A DNA stretch of 64,000 nucleotides from contig JARWKL010000011.1 in NCBI GenBank assembly GCA_029961685.1, forward strand, positions 5,954,501 to 6,018,500, written 5' to 3'. The stretch comes from Aristolochia californica (Eukaryota; Streptophyta; Magnoliopsida; Piperales; Aristolochiaceae). Position numbers and translations under genes: made by a program. Numbering within the stretch: the stretch's first letter is position 1; the number at the start of each line of letters is the position of its first letter. Below are positions 29,097 through 42,294 of this stretch, in pieces. The notes beneath the pieces are model-generated. The model searched no databases. It saw nothing but the letters and a program-made list of their open reading frames with translations, and was not told the origin of the DNA.

Positions 29097-32000
29097 TGGT
29101 TAGTGTGCCTTATCCCGACATCATCTCAGGGCTCTTAGGTGTTTGCAATTGTAGACAAACTGTATCTTTCACTTTCTCAGTGGAAAAGTGGCCTTAGATT
29201 ATGTACACTTTATCTACTTGTTTCTTAATGGATTTTACATGGTTGTGGATGTTGAAGAGCTTTATTATCTTTTAATGAAGGGATGTCACAGCCTTTTTTT
29301 AAATGTCTAGTGGTCCTAGGATTTAAAGAAAGTGCACCTCTTGTACTAGTAGATTAGGCACTTGGAGTCATGGTTAATGTAATTCACCGGATCAAACCAT
29401 TACTTTGCTGTGTTGTTCCAAATTTAGTAGGGGTCAGGTCAGGTCAGGGAGTTGGAGTAACGCTTTGTATTTTCAGTAGGTCCCCTTTGATTCATCCCAA
29501 GGCCAGCTTTTGAAGATGGACTTAAAAATTGTGGAACAAAATGGGGGACTTAAAAAATGGGTCAATATATAGAGAAGACAATTTTTTTTAGGAGGGGGGA
29601 GGAGGAAGGGGAGTGTTGAGTGGTGGAAATGAATAGGTCTATGAGAACTAATAACTTTTTTTTTTTTTTTAAATCTATAGCTACTTAATATGAAATTTAA
29701 AACTCTAATAAATATGAGAACTAATAGTTTTTTTCAAATCTAACATAACTTGATATGAAATTTAAAGCCTAGTAAAAAAATAATTTTTTTTTATAATAGT
29801 TCACAACCTAAACTTAGGTTGCTATATCGACTCCCAATGTGTTTCCACTCTTTACGGTTTAATCCATTAAATAAAAAACCAAGTGGCAATTACAAGAAGA
29901 GGCCATAAAGGTAAATTGTAACAATTTGTTCATAAAGAGATTTACAACAACTTACTAAGCTATCTGAGTCTAAACCCATGAATTAACAGTTGCTAAATTA
30001 GATAACACAAGCCTAAACGCATCATGGAATTTTTAGTAGCAATAAGCTACAATCGCCCACATTTTGCGTACTCAACTCACTTCTCAACAACTCAATGTTA
30101 GCTACTAAGGATTTTGGACTAGCCTACACAAGGCTTGCACAATGACTCAATGATATAAGACTTGTTTACAATTTTAACATATACAACGTTTCTTAATAAG
30201 TTATCTTATAATACAAGCATAAGTGTACAAATACCCTTCCTATGAGCCCTTCAATGTAAAAGCAACTCAAGATATGTAAATTTAATTAATTTCAAAGTCC
30301 AAGTCCAATTTACAAATCCACTTGAAGATTTGTTTAAAATTAGCATCTTGTAGAATCTAAACCGAGCATCATGGAGTTAGATGTCTCACAAGTGGAAGTT
30401 GTGTAAAGAAGGAAAGTCAAAGAACCATAGAAGGAAGAAGACATCTAGAAAATACCTTTCTAGTTATTAGTTATTTTATGTCTCTTAATATCTTATTTTT
30501 AGTAAGTTTAATATGGATACAACTGGGACATGGTTAGCTTAGTTTAATTCTAATTCTAATTGTAATAGGTATTATAAACAAAATTTATAAGAGAGTAGAC
30601 AAGCTTCTCTCTCTTCCCCACATATTTGTCTCTCCTATTTTCTCTCTTCCTTCTCCTTTATTGTTCTCACTCTCAATAATTTCACAATTTGAGAATATTG
30701 CTCCAATCGAAAACCACCCATATGAAGTAATTGATTTGAAAATAATACTTGAAGATAATTTGATTAACTTTTCTTACTCAAATTAATGTCAAAGAAATAA
30801 CTTCAGCCACAAATTCATAAGTACAATGATAGCTGATGGATAGAGATTGTCCCAAGAACCTTACTCTTTTTGGTCTTGAAGATAACTAATAAGTTAAAAC
30901 TCGCAAGGTGTTTGAGAAAGGTGATGAAGGTTGATCCAACAAGGTATTGGAGTAAGGTTGCTCAAATAAGACATGGTGATTGACCATGTTTCAATTTCAT
31001 AAGGCTTCTATAACACATGTTGATCCAACAAGTAAAACCAAAAAGCTACTAGAAGTTAGTTGATTGACCAAGTTGCCTTGATCAAATAATATATAGTATC
31101 AGAAGAAGAAAAGTTTGTTAAAACAAGATTTGGTGTTTGAAAGTGTGCTTAAAAGTGGAAAGGTGATCTTTCTGAGCTTCGATCTGGATTCATTAGGTCA
31201 CAAAATCATATAAGTAGCCCCACGACTATTAGCAACAATTCAATGAGAAAACTTTTATTTAACTATTGTATTTATGCAGTAAGTTCACCTGATTTATTTG
31301 AGTCTAGTTTCTAAGTTTTGGAAAAGTGATCTACTCAAGTGATTGGACTCTGATTTCAACTAGATTGAGTCGTGTCTTAAATCTTGAATTGTGTAATCAT
31401 GCTTGCAATGGTAAATGTCTTACACAAGGAGTACATAAATCGGATATATGAAAGCTTTATTTACATTCGACCCAAATCTGAATTTTTTAGATCAACAAGT
31501 GAGAGCTTGGGAGCTTATGGCCATGGTTGAATAAGTCAAAGTAATTGTGAATATTTACCCAATAAAAAAAATACTTTTAAGATCCACTGGATTCATTGGA
31601 AGAACATTGTAGATTTGTGGAAGAACATCGTAATAGTTTCACATTGAAGAGAACATGGAAACTACCTTGTAGGCCACTTAATCGACATGAATCTTACAAC
31701 TTTAGTTGGCACAAGTAGGTCTATGAGCAACAATATACACGCAATGGATGTGTATCTTGGATTATGGAAATGCTAATGTGATACATTATGCATATCATTT
31801 TAATATTTTTTATAAATAGAATTTTAGGTAGTTTTTAAGTGTGACCCTATTAGATGTTGTATTTTCAAGTATTACTCTTATAATTAAAAATTAAAGGACA
31901 AAGATTGCCTTAAATTAATGAGAGCTAAAGTAACAGTTAAATGCAAAGGCTACTTTAGTACCCCTAGTTGGAGACATGTATATCAAGAATAGGTATAAAT

Positions 32001-32228
32001 GTTTTTCTAATGTATGTTAGTGTTTCTATGTTTTGGAGTTAAGTTAGGGTACTTTGTTTAACAAAACGCCATGCAACCTAGCTCACTAAACCATTTGTGA
32101 GTGAGTGAGCCATCCTTCAGAGACCACTCTAACATTTAGAGTATCTAGAAGCACACAAAACACAAAAATAAAAGGTTAAGCTCTCCAGATAAGGAAAATG
32201 TATTGATATTTCACTAAATTGAAGATGG
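29097..32228. other. AT-rich intergenic region, mostly unassigned
   Basis: No protein domain was recognised in six frames. A block at about 30349-31095 starts TGTAGAATCT, holds a TATA-like stretch (TATAAACAAAATTTATAAGA) and CT-rich leader, and ends near TAGTATCAGAAG, resembling a worn plus-strand LTR and primer-binding site. The ends are not firm. Confidence 0.45.
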
Positions 32229-32593
32229 TGTTAACAAAAATTTGGGGCCCCTTGATATAGTAGAGAAATTAGAGAGATTAGAGAGATTGGGATATAATTG
32301 TAATTATATTTGAGCCTTTGTCTACATTACTTATCCCACCCCTAGTGGCATACTTGTAATTGTGTTACTTGAAGTTATAAATAGAGGCAAGGGAAGTGAA
32401 CAAATAACCCTAACCAAACTCCTCTTTCTTTCTCACCTCTCATCCCACACACATACTCAGTCTTTTTCTCTTTTATTCTCTATTTTTTTCATAACTTCAT
32501 CTATATTATCTTTTCCCTTCTTTCACACTCTCATTTGAAAGTACTTTAGAAGTTTTATTCATCGAACCCTAGAATCTAACATGTTATCAAAGC
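32229..32593 (+). repeat. LTR (353 bp) with variant primer-binding site
   Basis: 32229-32581 begins TGTTAACA and ends AATCTAACA, contains a TATA-like motif (TTATAAATAGAGG, about 32375) and a CT-rich leader, and is followed at once by TGTTATCAAAGC (32582-32593), close to the TGGTATCAAAGC-type site. No partner LTR was identified; the sequence to the right is soon replaced by another Copia fragment on the opposite strand. Confidence 0.6.
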
Positions 32594-33129
32594 AAGGGTC
32601 CTAGGGTTCCATATTTTTCCTACTCATACTAATGTAAGTTGCATGGGACAACTTCTACTAGACAAGCAAAAATTTGATTTTCTTCAAGTCAGATAAGTTG
32701 TTTCCTTTATTTCTTCTCTTTTTTGGGATTAATGAAGCTGGTATTCTCTGTGTTCATGTTGTTTTTCTTCATCTTTGCACATGTGCTCAACAACTACATT
32801 TTTTTCATGCAGCATACCAGAAATTCAACTCTCAAACTTTGATTTGCTGCTCCTCCTTTTCAAATTTTCCATATTGAAGACCTAAGGTGTTTCTGAAAAA
32901 AATCCTTTTGATTTTGAGTCTCTGGTCTATTATGTTTTCCAACCAAAAGAGAATTATTTGCATTAAAACTCTACATCTATGTTGGTTAATGCATGCACAT
33001 ATGTCGAGTTTGCATGTCTTTGACTTCTTGGTGTAGGACTCTTAAGCAGGTTGCCTTTTATTAAAACATTTTTAACATTGAGCTAAAAAAATTGCCATTT
33101 AAAATTAATGTCAAGGGATATTAGAACAC

Positions 33130-33560
33130 GTACGGAATTCAGTTTAACCATTGGTGAAAAGGTTCCATCATAGTCAATGCCATGTGATTGAATATACCCC
33201 TTGGCTGCTAACCGTGCTTTATACCGAGCAATTGTTCCATCCAAATGATATTTTAAAGTAAATACCCATCAACAACCACTGCTTTTCTGGTGGATGGCAA
33301 TAAAAATTATTCCCAAGTGTTATTGTGAAAAATATCTTGCATCTCCTCATCCATGGCAACTTTCCACCTTGGATCATGGAAAGTCTTTTCTTAAGTGGTA
33401 GGGATACTAGTGGAAGATAAGGTTGTAAACAAAGTGACACAAGAATAAGACAACTAGTGAGTGCATAAAAAGTGTGCAAGAAGATGAGAGGTAGAGGAGA
33501 AGGGCTCCTTACAGACGACAATAGGTCTACTATCATATGGTGGACCAAACACAATAGGAG
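33130..33560 (-). pseudogene. Copia pol fragment (start of RT)
   Basis: Minus-strand reading with frame changes gives DPRWKVAMDEEMQDIF.NNTWE, the well-known start of the Copia RT domain, near 33380-33300, then GIKHG and FNHMALTMMEP (the Gly-Ile-Asp-Tyr and Thr-Phe-Ser-Pro region, degraded). Too broken to encode anything. Confidence 0.65.
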
Positions 33561-34229
33561 AAGATGGAAGGGAACTTACCTTAAGAACATCGGAGAACTA
33601 CATAGGAGAATGACTAGTAATGGGAAAGGAGATTTTAGGAGGCTGCTCATCATGCACAATATTGTTGCTTCTTTATAAAAAAAAAATCCTCTAATTGTTC
33701 CTTTATCATCTTTACTCTTGGAGTTCAAAAATCAAAATTTTCATTTTGCCACAATACAATGTATGATTGACCAATCGTTACCTCCGTGATTGACCATACA
33801 TTTTAAAATCTCTTGATGGTGTTTTATATGATCCACATCCTTATAAGCATGGATCAATGATACATTTTAAACTACAACGATATTTTGTATGATTGATCAA
33901 TCATAAGTTTTAGATCCTCTCTACTTCTCATTGTTACATTGATAGAGCATCATTGTTTATTGAAGTATTTTTCAGTAGTAAACCATAATTATTCATTATT
34001 GTTTCTTGAACTATGGCTGAATAAATTCAAGTCTATATGTATGTAAAAAATTATTTTTTGAAATTTCTATGGTTCCACTCAAAGGTCTATAAAATTACAT
34101 GTTTTAGTTTCAATTTGTTAAGAAGTTCCTTATATCTAGGGATCTCGTTCAGCATCTAATCAAACTAGCACCAACTGTGGACATTAAATATGCTGCTTAA
34201 CAAAAATAGTTGAAAGAGGATACTCTTTC

Positions 34230-34966
34230 ACTTGCTTGATTAATAGCATGAAGGAATAGGTTGCTAATAAGGTTGATCATTTAGAGATTGCTAAGTTTAC
34301 TCGGTATACATGTGTGAAACTATATTCTAGTTCTAACTATCTACATAAGCTTTATGATGTATTTCAGATGATATTTAATAACAAGCAAGGGGACAATCTC
34401 CATAAATTTTTTACTCATTTCAAATGATAATTTAAGAACGGAAGCTGGTTAAACCTTACTCAGCAGTCGTTTCTATTCAAGAACGACAAAGTGAGGCCTT
34501 AGTAACAACATTTTGACTTTCAAAACTGAAGCCTAATCTTGAGATTGCTAAGTTGAATATTCTTAGCTTGACTACCAAGCTGTCCTTCAATGATATTTGT
34601 GCAACAATGCTATTCCATTATCATATTTAGTGTCGCAAATCATCCAAACAAATACTTTCACCATGATTTCTCAAGGAAGAAGCAATCTTAGTGGGACATG
34701 TTTAAGAACATGTATGGAAAAATCATACATGACTCTCATAACAAGAAGTCTCTTAGAGCCATAATTAATATGGTGGAGTCTAGGAGCAATCTTGAGAAGG
34801 AGGTCAATAGAAGAATTTCAGTTTAAACATGTTTTAGCTATGTTAGTCTTCTATTTATGTTAAGGTACTTAATTATTTTAGACTTATCTTTTTTTAATGT
34901 TTGCCTTTGGGGTGCAACTGGGACATGGGTAATTAATTTGTATTCTACTTGTACTTATTTCCTCTA
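34230..34966 (+). mobile_element. Deleted Copia: gag fragment plus truncated 3' LTR
   Basis: Plus-strand gag remnants (TCVKLYSSSNYLHKLYDVFQ, FNNKQGDNLHKF) at about 34300-34420 match the gag of the element at 10948-16879. They run to a polypurine-like AGTGGGACA and an LTR from 34699 (TGTTTAAG...) that aligns with the reversed 337-bp LTR family of 16930-17266. Pol is absent, so the element was internally deleted. The LTR is cut at 34966 by the next element. Confidence 0.65.
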
Positions 34967-35057
34967 TGTTAGATTCTAAGGTTTCATCATTAAAAGACCT
35001 AGGGTTTAGAAGAAGAGGAGGAGAAGAACTAGAAGAGAGAAAGGAGAGTAAATAAGG

Positions 35058-35060
<3 letters not shown>

Positions 35061-35112
<52 letters not shown>
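35061..35112. repeat. (GA)26 microsatellite in the Copia LTR
   Basis: 52 bp of uninterrupted GA within the 3' LTR of the truncated Copia element, in a wider purine-rich stretch. Confidence 0.95.
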
Positions 35113-35119
<7 letters not shown>

Positions 35120-35843
35120 GATGACCTAGAGAATATTAGGGTTTTTTTAAGTGGAAAAAGAGAACACATGTATGACTCTCCCCCTCACTTTACTACTTAT
35201 AGATGAGATGGTTGGAAGCCCTAATACATGTAAGGGAAAAAAGAAACTCAAAGTTTAGCATAATTATACTCTATGCTACTCATTTACTTAATTACATAGA
35301 ATGGTACTCATACTCTTTTAACACCCCCCTCAAGCAGGTGAAAAAAGTCAAATTTTCTTAGCTTGGAACACATATCAAAGAGAGACTTTGCAACAATAAC
35401 CTTTGTAAAGACATCTGTTAGTTGGTTCTTGGAGGGTATGTATTACATTGACATAACACCGACTTGTAACTTTTTCAGAACGAAATGGCAATCCATCTCG
35501 ATGTGTTTAGTCCTTGTAAGGAAACATTGGGTCGATTGTAATATGAATGGCTGCCCGACTATCATAGTGAAGCTGCATAGGCTTAGTTTTCTGGAACCCG
35601 AGCTTGGTCATAAAGGATTTAAGTTATAATAGCTCACTTACTACATGTGCCATAGGTCTGTATTTGGCCTCAACGCTTCACCTTGCCACAACATTTTGTT
35701 TCTTGCTCTTCTGCTTGACTAAATTACCTCCTATAGTCGTACAATATCCAAAGGGGACTTTCTCTCATCTATAGAGCCTACCCAATCTACATATGCAAAA
35801 TCCTCAATATCAATGTGTCTATGGATTTAAACAATAATCCTTG

Positions 35844-35925
35844 TGTTATGGTCCTCGGTTAAGTACTTGGCTTTCCGCTACCTACCAGGCCACTCTTTTG
35901 GGTAGTATAGGCTAGGGGCATAACA
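35844..35925 (+). mobile_element. 82-bp TRIM solo LTR with perfect target duplication
   Basis: TGTTATGG...GGCATAACA flanked by CCTTG on both sides (35839-35843 and 35926-35930). Its core GGCTTTCCGC.ACCTA..CC...C.CTCTTTTGGGT matches the LTRs of the TRIMs at 37086 and 38670, so it is a solo LTR of that family. Orientation follows the 37086 copy. Confidence 0.85.
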
Positions 35926-37085
35926 CCTTGACCAAGATTTTTCTTCAAATATTGGAGAAGTCTCTCCAAGGACATCTCATGCGACTATTGAGCTTTGTGT
36001 ATGAATTGACTAATAACACCAATTGAATATGATATATCATGTCTCTTAATTGTGAAATAAATCAGTTTTCCAACCAACTGTTGAAAATGGCCAATATCAA
36101 CATCACTGCTAGTTTCAGTACATAGTCTAACATTGGGTTCCATAGGTGTATCAGTTGGTTTACACCTAAGCCTCCCAAATTCCTTTAAGTGGTCGAGTAC
36201 ATATTTCCTCTACGATAAAACGATGTTGTAACTTGATTGAAGGACCTCTATACCTAGGAAGTATTTGATAGGTCCTATGTCTTTGCTTTGAAACTCTTTG
36301 TTCACGTCCTTCTTAACTTGCTGAATCCCATTAAGGTCACTACAAGTAATGACAAGGTCATCAACATATCCAACCCATGAGAATCTTTCCATGTATGGTA
36401 TCTTTTGTAAACACCTAGTGATCCCTTTTGTATCACTTGTCCCATTAAAAAAAAAACATTCTTAACATCCTACTGATTTATGACCCATTTAAAATTCGTG
36501 GCAAAAAAAAAAAGAAGATAAATGAAATTCGTCTTTGCCACTAGAGAGAATGTGTCATCATTGTCAATACCATATGATTGAATTTATCATTTGCAACTAA
36601 CTCTGCTTTATACCTAACCACTGTGCCATTAGGAATATACTTGATTGTATATACCCTCTTGCAACCAACTACCTTTTTGGAGGATGGAAGAGATGTCAAC
36701 TCCCAAGTAGAATTCGTATACATGGCATTTTCTTTCTCGAATGGTCAAAAGTCTTTGTCTAACTATTAGAGAAAGAAATAAGAAGGAAACACAATTAGGA
36801 GACAAACAATGAAGAATACATAATTGGAGATGGGATGAGAAGTGGATGGAGGTCTAATAGTAGTGGAATGGGATTCTTGACGAAGAGCAATGAGTCAAGT
36901 ATTATATGGTGGTCCAAACTACACTAGTGAAGAAAGATGAGAAAATAACTCGAGGACATTAGAAGTCTCCATAGGTTGTTGGTCAACAGTCGGACAGGGA
37001 AGAGTCTCATAAAGCACAAGCTGGTTATCCATTGGCACATTAGGCTAGGGCACATATGTAGAAGGTGTAAAACTGGGAGGGGAAC

Positions 37086-37290
37086 TATTAGTGTTTGTGG
37101 TCTGTATTAACACTCGGCTTTCCGCACCTTAATCGACCAGTCTTTTCGGGTTGTATTTGTTAGGTGCTTATATGGTATCAGAGCAGGTTTGTCCCACGTC
37201 CCGCGTTCGAATCCCCGTGCGTTCGCATGTTTGGCGCAGGGAATTTGCATTTGCATTTGGCGGGGTGGGTGTATTGGTTAGGTGCTTACA
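37086..37290 (+). mobile_element. TRIM, 205 bp, with truncated 3' LTR
   Basis: Flanked by GGAAC (37081-37085 and 37291-37295). The 5' LTR 37086-37172 (starting TATTAG, probably a mutated TGTTAG) runs straight into a perfect primer-binding site TGGTATCAGAGC (37173-37184). The interior ends in a GC-rich polypurine-like stretch (GGCGGGGTGGG) and a 3' LTR cut down to about 21-25 bp (TGTATTGGTTAGGTGCTTACA). It shares its interior with the 38670 copy, including GTTCGAATCCCC. Confidence 0.82.
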
Positions 37291-38669
37291 GGAACAAGCC
37301 ATAAAATATGGCACATCTTCAAAGAATGTGGCGTCTGATGAAACAAAGATATGCCTCATAACAGGTGAGTAACACACATATCCTTTTTGCTTATTGGAAT
37401 ACCCCAAAAAATACATTTTTACTTCGTTCGAGTAATCTTATTTCAATGGGGATCCAATTTATGAACAAAAGTGGTGCAACCAAATACTCGCAATGGCAAC
37501 AAAAACAAAGATGTCATTGAAAACTTGGAAAAGGAGTCTTGACCCTATAGAACACTGAAGGCATGCAGTTAATTAAAACCAAGCAGTGAGAACCGCACAT
37601 GACCAATAAAATTGAAAGACATTCATAACAAGCATAATTGTTTTGCCTACTTCAATATTATGTCTTTTTTTTCCTTTCGGACAAATCTTTTTGTTGGGGT
37701 GTGCAAACGCATGAAGACTGATGGATAATACCCTTTTGTTAACAAAAGGTTTGGAACTGGGAGGAAAAATACTCCTTTGCATTATCGGACATGAATATTT
37801 GGACCCTTTTTTTTAAACTTAATTTCTACCATAGCACAAAATGAATCAAAGATGGTAAATAATTTTGTTCTCTGTTTCATCAAATATAACCAAGTAAGTT
37901 TTGTATGATCATCCACAAAAAAAAAAAATACTTTGCCTAAGAAATATTTGGGATATTAATAGGTCTCCAAATGTCCAAATAAACTAAAGCAAAAGGATTA
38001 GATGATATATTATTTTGTTTGGGTTGGAAAGTAGACCTATGATGTTTCCCAAGCTCACAAAATTAACTCGACAATTAAGAAATAGAACTAAGTGATAGAA
38101 CTAATGATTTCAAATTTGATAGAGAGGGATGACCCAACCAATTGTGTATCTATGTTGGTAATTGCTACAATTGCCAATGTTGTGGGGTCTATAAAGTAAA
38201 AACCTCTTCTTTCATAGTTGTCACTAGTCACCTACTTCATCTTAATGTCCTGAAAAATACAATGTGAAGGAAAAATGTTACAAAATAGTTTAATTTCTTT
38301 ATTAACTGATTAATAGACATGAGACTTAGAGGAAATTTTAGAATAAGAAGTTCCGGCAAAATTCAGAATTCAACCATGCACCATACATGAAACCACACGA
38401 TTTTGCATATGAAGGGAATTTTGATTCAAAAATGATTTGGAATTGATTCTAATATGACTCAAAATGATTTGAGATAAAAAAAAAACAAAGATTTAAAACA
38501 CAAGTTCTTCTTCTCTTCCTGTCTCCTTAAGTTCTCACCAACGCTTGTCTCCTTCTTTCTCTAAACTTTCTTCTCTTTTTTCTTCTTCTAATCCACACTT
38601 AAATAAATGTAATTTTAAGACAATAAGGGGCATGGACCATAGAATCTAACAACAAGTAATCCTTGGAAT

Positions 38670-38995
38670 TGTAAGACAGCTAGCCAATGCGACCTGAAAA
38701 GGTTAACTGTTTAAGGTGTGGAAGACTAGGTCATAACACAGATCACCAACATATTCCAACCCTCCCCCGCAAACCAAAACCCCGGGTTAAATCCAGGAAA
38801 AATTCCAAATACAAATACAAATGCAAAGTCCCCACGCCAAACCAAATGCAAACAAACACAAGGGGATTCGAAGGCGGGACGTGCGAAACCTGCTCTGATA
38901 CCATGTAAGACAGCTAGCCAATGCGACCCGAAAAGGTTAACCATTTAAGGTGCGGAAGACCAGGTCATAACACAGATCACCAACATATTCCAACA
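38670..38995 (-). mobile_element. TRIM, 326 bp, complete, with perfect target duplication and an empty-site paralogue
   Basis: Target duplication GGAAT at 38665-38669 and 38996-39000. Terminal repeats 38670-38761 and 38904-38995 (92 bp each). GCTCTGATACCA (38892-38903) abuts the right repeat and a polypurine complement (CCTCCCCCGC) follows the left repeat, so the element is on the minus strand. The duplicated unit B has the uninterrupted site, TCCTTGGAATCTGGGTTAAG, near 54910-54930, showing that insertion came after the segmental duplication. It belongs to the same family as 35844 and 37086. Confidence 0.95.
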
Positions 38996-39000
38996 GGAAT

Positions 39001-40213
39001 CAGGGTTAAGCCTTGGCAAGACAATACCATCCTCATCTCAAGGTTGTTTCAAAGAGTCTAATGTGGCTGAGGAGAAAAGGTAATTGAAAACTATAAGTCC
39101 TTGCGATAGCTAAGTGATGTTGAAATTCCATTTTTAAGTCTAGGCCTAGTGTACTACCTAGTGAGTAGATACAAATCCCTGCTTGGGTCTAGGCTTGTTT
39201 AGCGTAGTTTGTTGTTGAAACCCTATAGGTTGTGTGCTTAATTTGTGGTTATAAATCTATATGAGGGTGAGCTTATGTAAGTTGATTGTTGTTATCAACT
39301 GAGTGGAGTAAGTACTTGTGCGGGAAACATTGTAATTAACCTTGGACACAATTTGTTGTAACTGCACTTGACAACCCAAACATAATAGTTGAACTTTGAG
39401 GTTCTACACACCTTGAGAGTGTATTAACAATTATCCAGGATAGGATTGTGTCATTAATTTTGTTTGTTTGTGTTCTTTATGGGGTTGATTGATTATGCTT
39501 CAACATTTAATTGTGAAATTGATTTATCTCTTTGAATTTTATTTATGATTGCAAACAAACATAAGATTAAGACTAAGAAAAAAAAGAGCTAAAAGTAATA
39601 CAAATTTTACCAAACTTATTCACCCCTTCTACGTTTGTTCCTCATCAAACCTAACAGGACTATTTGTTTGAGGTCGGAGGTCAAAGTCAAATTAGGGAGA
39701 ACAAACGACTTTATCAAGAGGAGGGGGATGTTCGAAGTCCAGATTTTTTCCAAATTTAAGAGAGGGAAGAGATCAGTCAATAGTAGTAGTTTAGATCATG
39801 AGTAGGAAGAAGTTGGATTCCCATGGTCCTCTCATTTGGTATTATCTGATTAAAAAAAAAATTGTGTCAAACACAAGGAATAGAATTTCCAAACTGATGG
39901 TGACAAATTCATGTACTCACTACCGTTTCCCATTTCTTGCCTGCATTAAGGATTCAGAAATTCTGCTTCTGTTTATGGGAATAGAATTTCTTGTCTCTTT
40001 GTCTCAATTATTATCTTATGTCGTCTTTATCATCTAGAAATAGGAAAAACTGGAAGCGTTCGAGAGAGCTAACCAGAAGCTTAAAAACTAGTTGTGCGTC
40101 ACTTTCTCTTGAAATGATGAAATGATTCCATCCATTTGCATGATGAAACAACTCGATAATCAGTGTCTTGTAGGTCTCATCTCTACACTAATACTCTGCT
40201 CTATGTGGTCTTC
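39001..40213. other. Non-coding part of duplicated unit A
   Basis: Matches unit B at about 54922-56165. No protein domain was recognised; several short frames are present in both units but carry stops and frame differences, so they are not under visible coding constraint. It ends in the TCTTC target site of the giant-LTR element. Confidence 0.6.
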
Positions 40214-40539
40214 TGTTAGGGAAAAAATGACCATAAAGAGACAGGTAATCATGCACGACATAATATTTTCGTGGTTCGGCAAACTGCCTACGTCCACGGG
40301 AGTTGTAGAGCATTTTATTTCAAATCAATTGAGGATCACAATACAAAAGGGAGGCTTATCTGTTACAGCAGCAACGTCGTCCCACTGTCTCTCACAACAA
40401 CGACACTGTCTCTCACATCAACAACTCCTTGCTGCCTCTACCCACAACACCTGGAATGCCTCCTCGCTTCTTCTACCAACAGCCCCTGGAAAGCCTCCTT
40501 GCTGCCTCTGCCAGTAGCCCCTGGAAAGCCTCCTTGCTG

Positions 40540-40965
40540 CCTCTGCCAGTAGCACCGGAACTGGCGCCTCTCTGCTGCCTCTCTTAGCAGCACTGGAACT
40601 GGCACTTCTCTGCTGCCTCTCTCAACAACACCGGAACTAGCGCCTCTCTGCTGCCTCTCTCAACAGCACTAGAACTGGCACCTCTCTGCTGCCTCTCCCA
40701 ACAACACTTGAACTGGTGCTTCTCTACTGCCTCTCTCAGCAGCAGCGGAACTGGTGCCTCTCTACTACCTCTCTCAGCCATCGAAACTGGCGCCTCTCTG
40801 CTGCCTCTCTCAACAGCATCGGAACTGGCGCCTCTGTGTTGCCTCTCCCAGTAGCACCGTAACTGGAGCTTCTCTAGTGCCTCTCTCAACAGCACTGGAA
40901 CTGGTGCCTCTCTGTTGCCTCTCTCAGCAGCACCGAAACTAGCGCCTCTCTGCTGCCTCTCCCTG
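40540..40965. repeat. Minisatellite in the left giant LTR
   Basis: About ten imperfect copies of a roughly 40-bp unit built from GGAACTGGCGCCTCTCTGCT and GCCTCTCTCAGCAGCACC. The same array recurs in the right LTR at about 42295-42590 with a different number and arrangement of units. Long open frames here in several frames are by-products of the repeat. Confidence 0.9.
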
Positions 40966-42294
40966 CAGCGACGATCGGATGAGAGTCAGAGGCCAAAACC
41001 TCTCTTCCACAACTCCCATTGACGCTGATCCTGTTCTTCCGGCACCGGCGAGTCCCTGGAAGACCAAAGCTCAATGCTTTGTCTTCCTGGTGAGACCAAA
41101 GCTCTCTGCTTCATCTTCCTGCCGAGACCGAAGCTCCTGCTTCATCTTCCTGGCGCACACACAGGCACAAATACAAGATCCCAGGCTTACCCTCTTTCGA
41201 CAGCAGTGTCGCTTCTCACGATGATGAAAAATCTCATCTCTTCTGGCACCGGGGACGGCAACGGCGTTGTCCTTATCGAGCATCTCTGTCTGCCGAGACC
41301 CTCTCTTATGGCGATGGCAACGACGTCGCAAGACAGTGCTCACGGCGCCGAGTCCTCTCTCTAGCACCGACGACTCTCGTCCCGAGCTACTCTCTTCCGG
41401 GGACGAGTGTACCTCTCTCTCTGTTAGTCCCGAGGGAGATTTGTATTTGGCTGCGTCTCTATTAGTTCCAAAGAGAGATACTGTTTTTTCGTTGCATCTC
41501 GATAAATCCCGATAAGGAAGACAACTATCAACAAGGGAAACTTTATTTTCCCTTGGTCATCGGGTCCCTTGGGCCCACCTCTAACAATTGCCCAGTACTA
41601 CCTGACAATCTCCCACTTGAAGATTGATTTCAATCTATCTTCACACATATCAATGCAACAACTCTTCTTCAAATATGATATCCTCTACCTCTGCAACTCA
41701 CTGCCCCTGTCTTCATGCTAAAAGACCAACTGAAGTTGCGCACAACTTCAGTTTCTCAAGTGTAACACCTGGCCAGCTCCCACTTGCCTCTGAGCCCTCT
41801 CTGTTGCCATCGTTTTCCCTCATACCCGAACCTCAGCTCTGATACCAGTTGTTAGGGAAAAAACGACCATAAAGAGATAGACAATCATGCATGACACAAT
41901 ATTTTTGTGGTTCGGCAAACTGCCTACGTCCACGGGAGCTGTAGAGGATTTCATTTCAAATCAATTGAGGATCACAATACAATAGGGAGGCTTATCTGAT
42001 ACAGTAGCAACGTCGCCCCACTATCTCTCACAGCAATGACACTATCTCTTACAACAAACGACTCCCTGCTGCCTCTACCCGTAGCACCTGAAACACCTCC
42101 TCGCTGCTTCTACCAGTAGCCCCTGGAAAGCTTCCTTGCTGCCTCTGCTAGCAGCTCCTAGAAAGCCTCCTTGCTGCCTCTGCCAGCAGCTCTTGGAAAG
42201 CCTCCTTGTTGCCTCTGCCAATAGCCCTTGGAAAACCTCCTTGTTGCCTCTGCCAACAACCCCTGGAAAGCCTCCTTGCTACCTCTGCCAGTAG

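Larger units (their letters stand above)
34967..38460 (-). mobile_element. 5'-truncated Copia element (3' LTR, RNase H, RT, integrase remains)
   Basis: 3' LTR 34967-35323 (357 bp, TGTTAGATTC...TTTTAACA) followed by the polypurine complement CCCCCCTCAAGCAGG. To the right on the minus strand come RNase H remains, RT (YVDDLVITCSD near 36365-36330; VGCKRVYTIKYIPNGTV near 36680-36620) and integrase C-terminus (VFGCTTFVHKLDP, near 37490-37450), then worn integrase and protease. No 5' LTR was found. TRIMs have inserted at 35844 and 37086. From 37463 rightwards it is part of the duplicated segment and recurs in unit B. Confidence 0.75.

Noticed and set aside
38687..38908. Frame with a zinc-knuckle-like CLRCGRLGHNTDH
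   Set aside because: It lies in the LTR of a minus-strand TRIM, lacks the fourth ligand, and the Cys/His pattern is chance.
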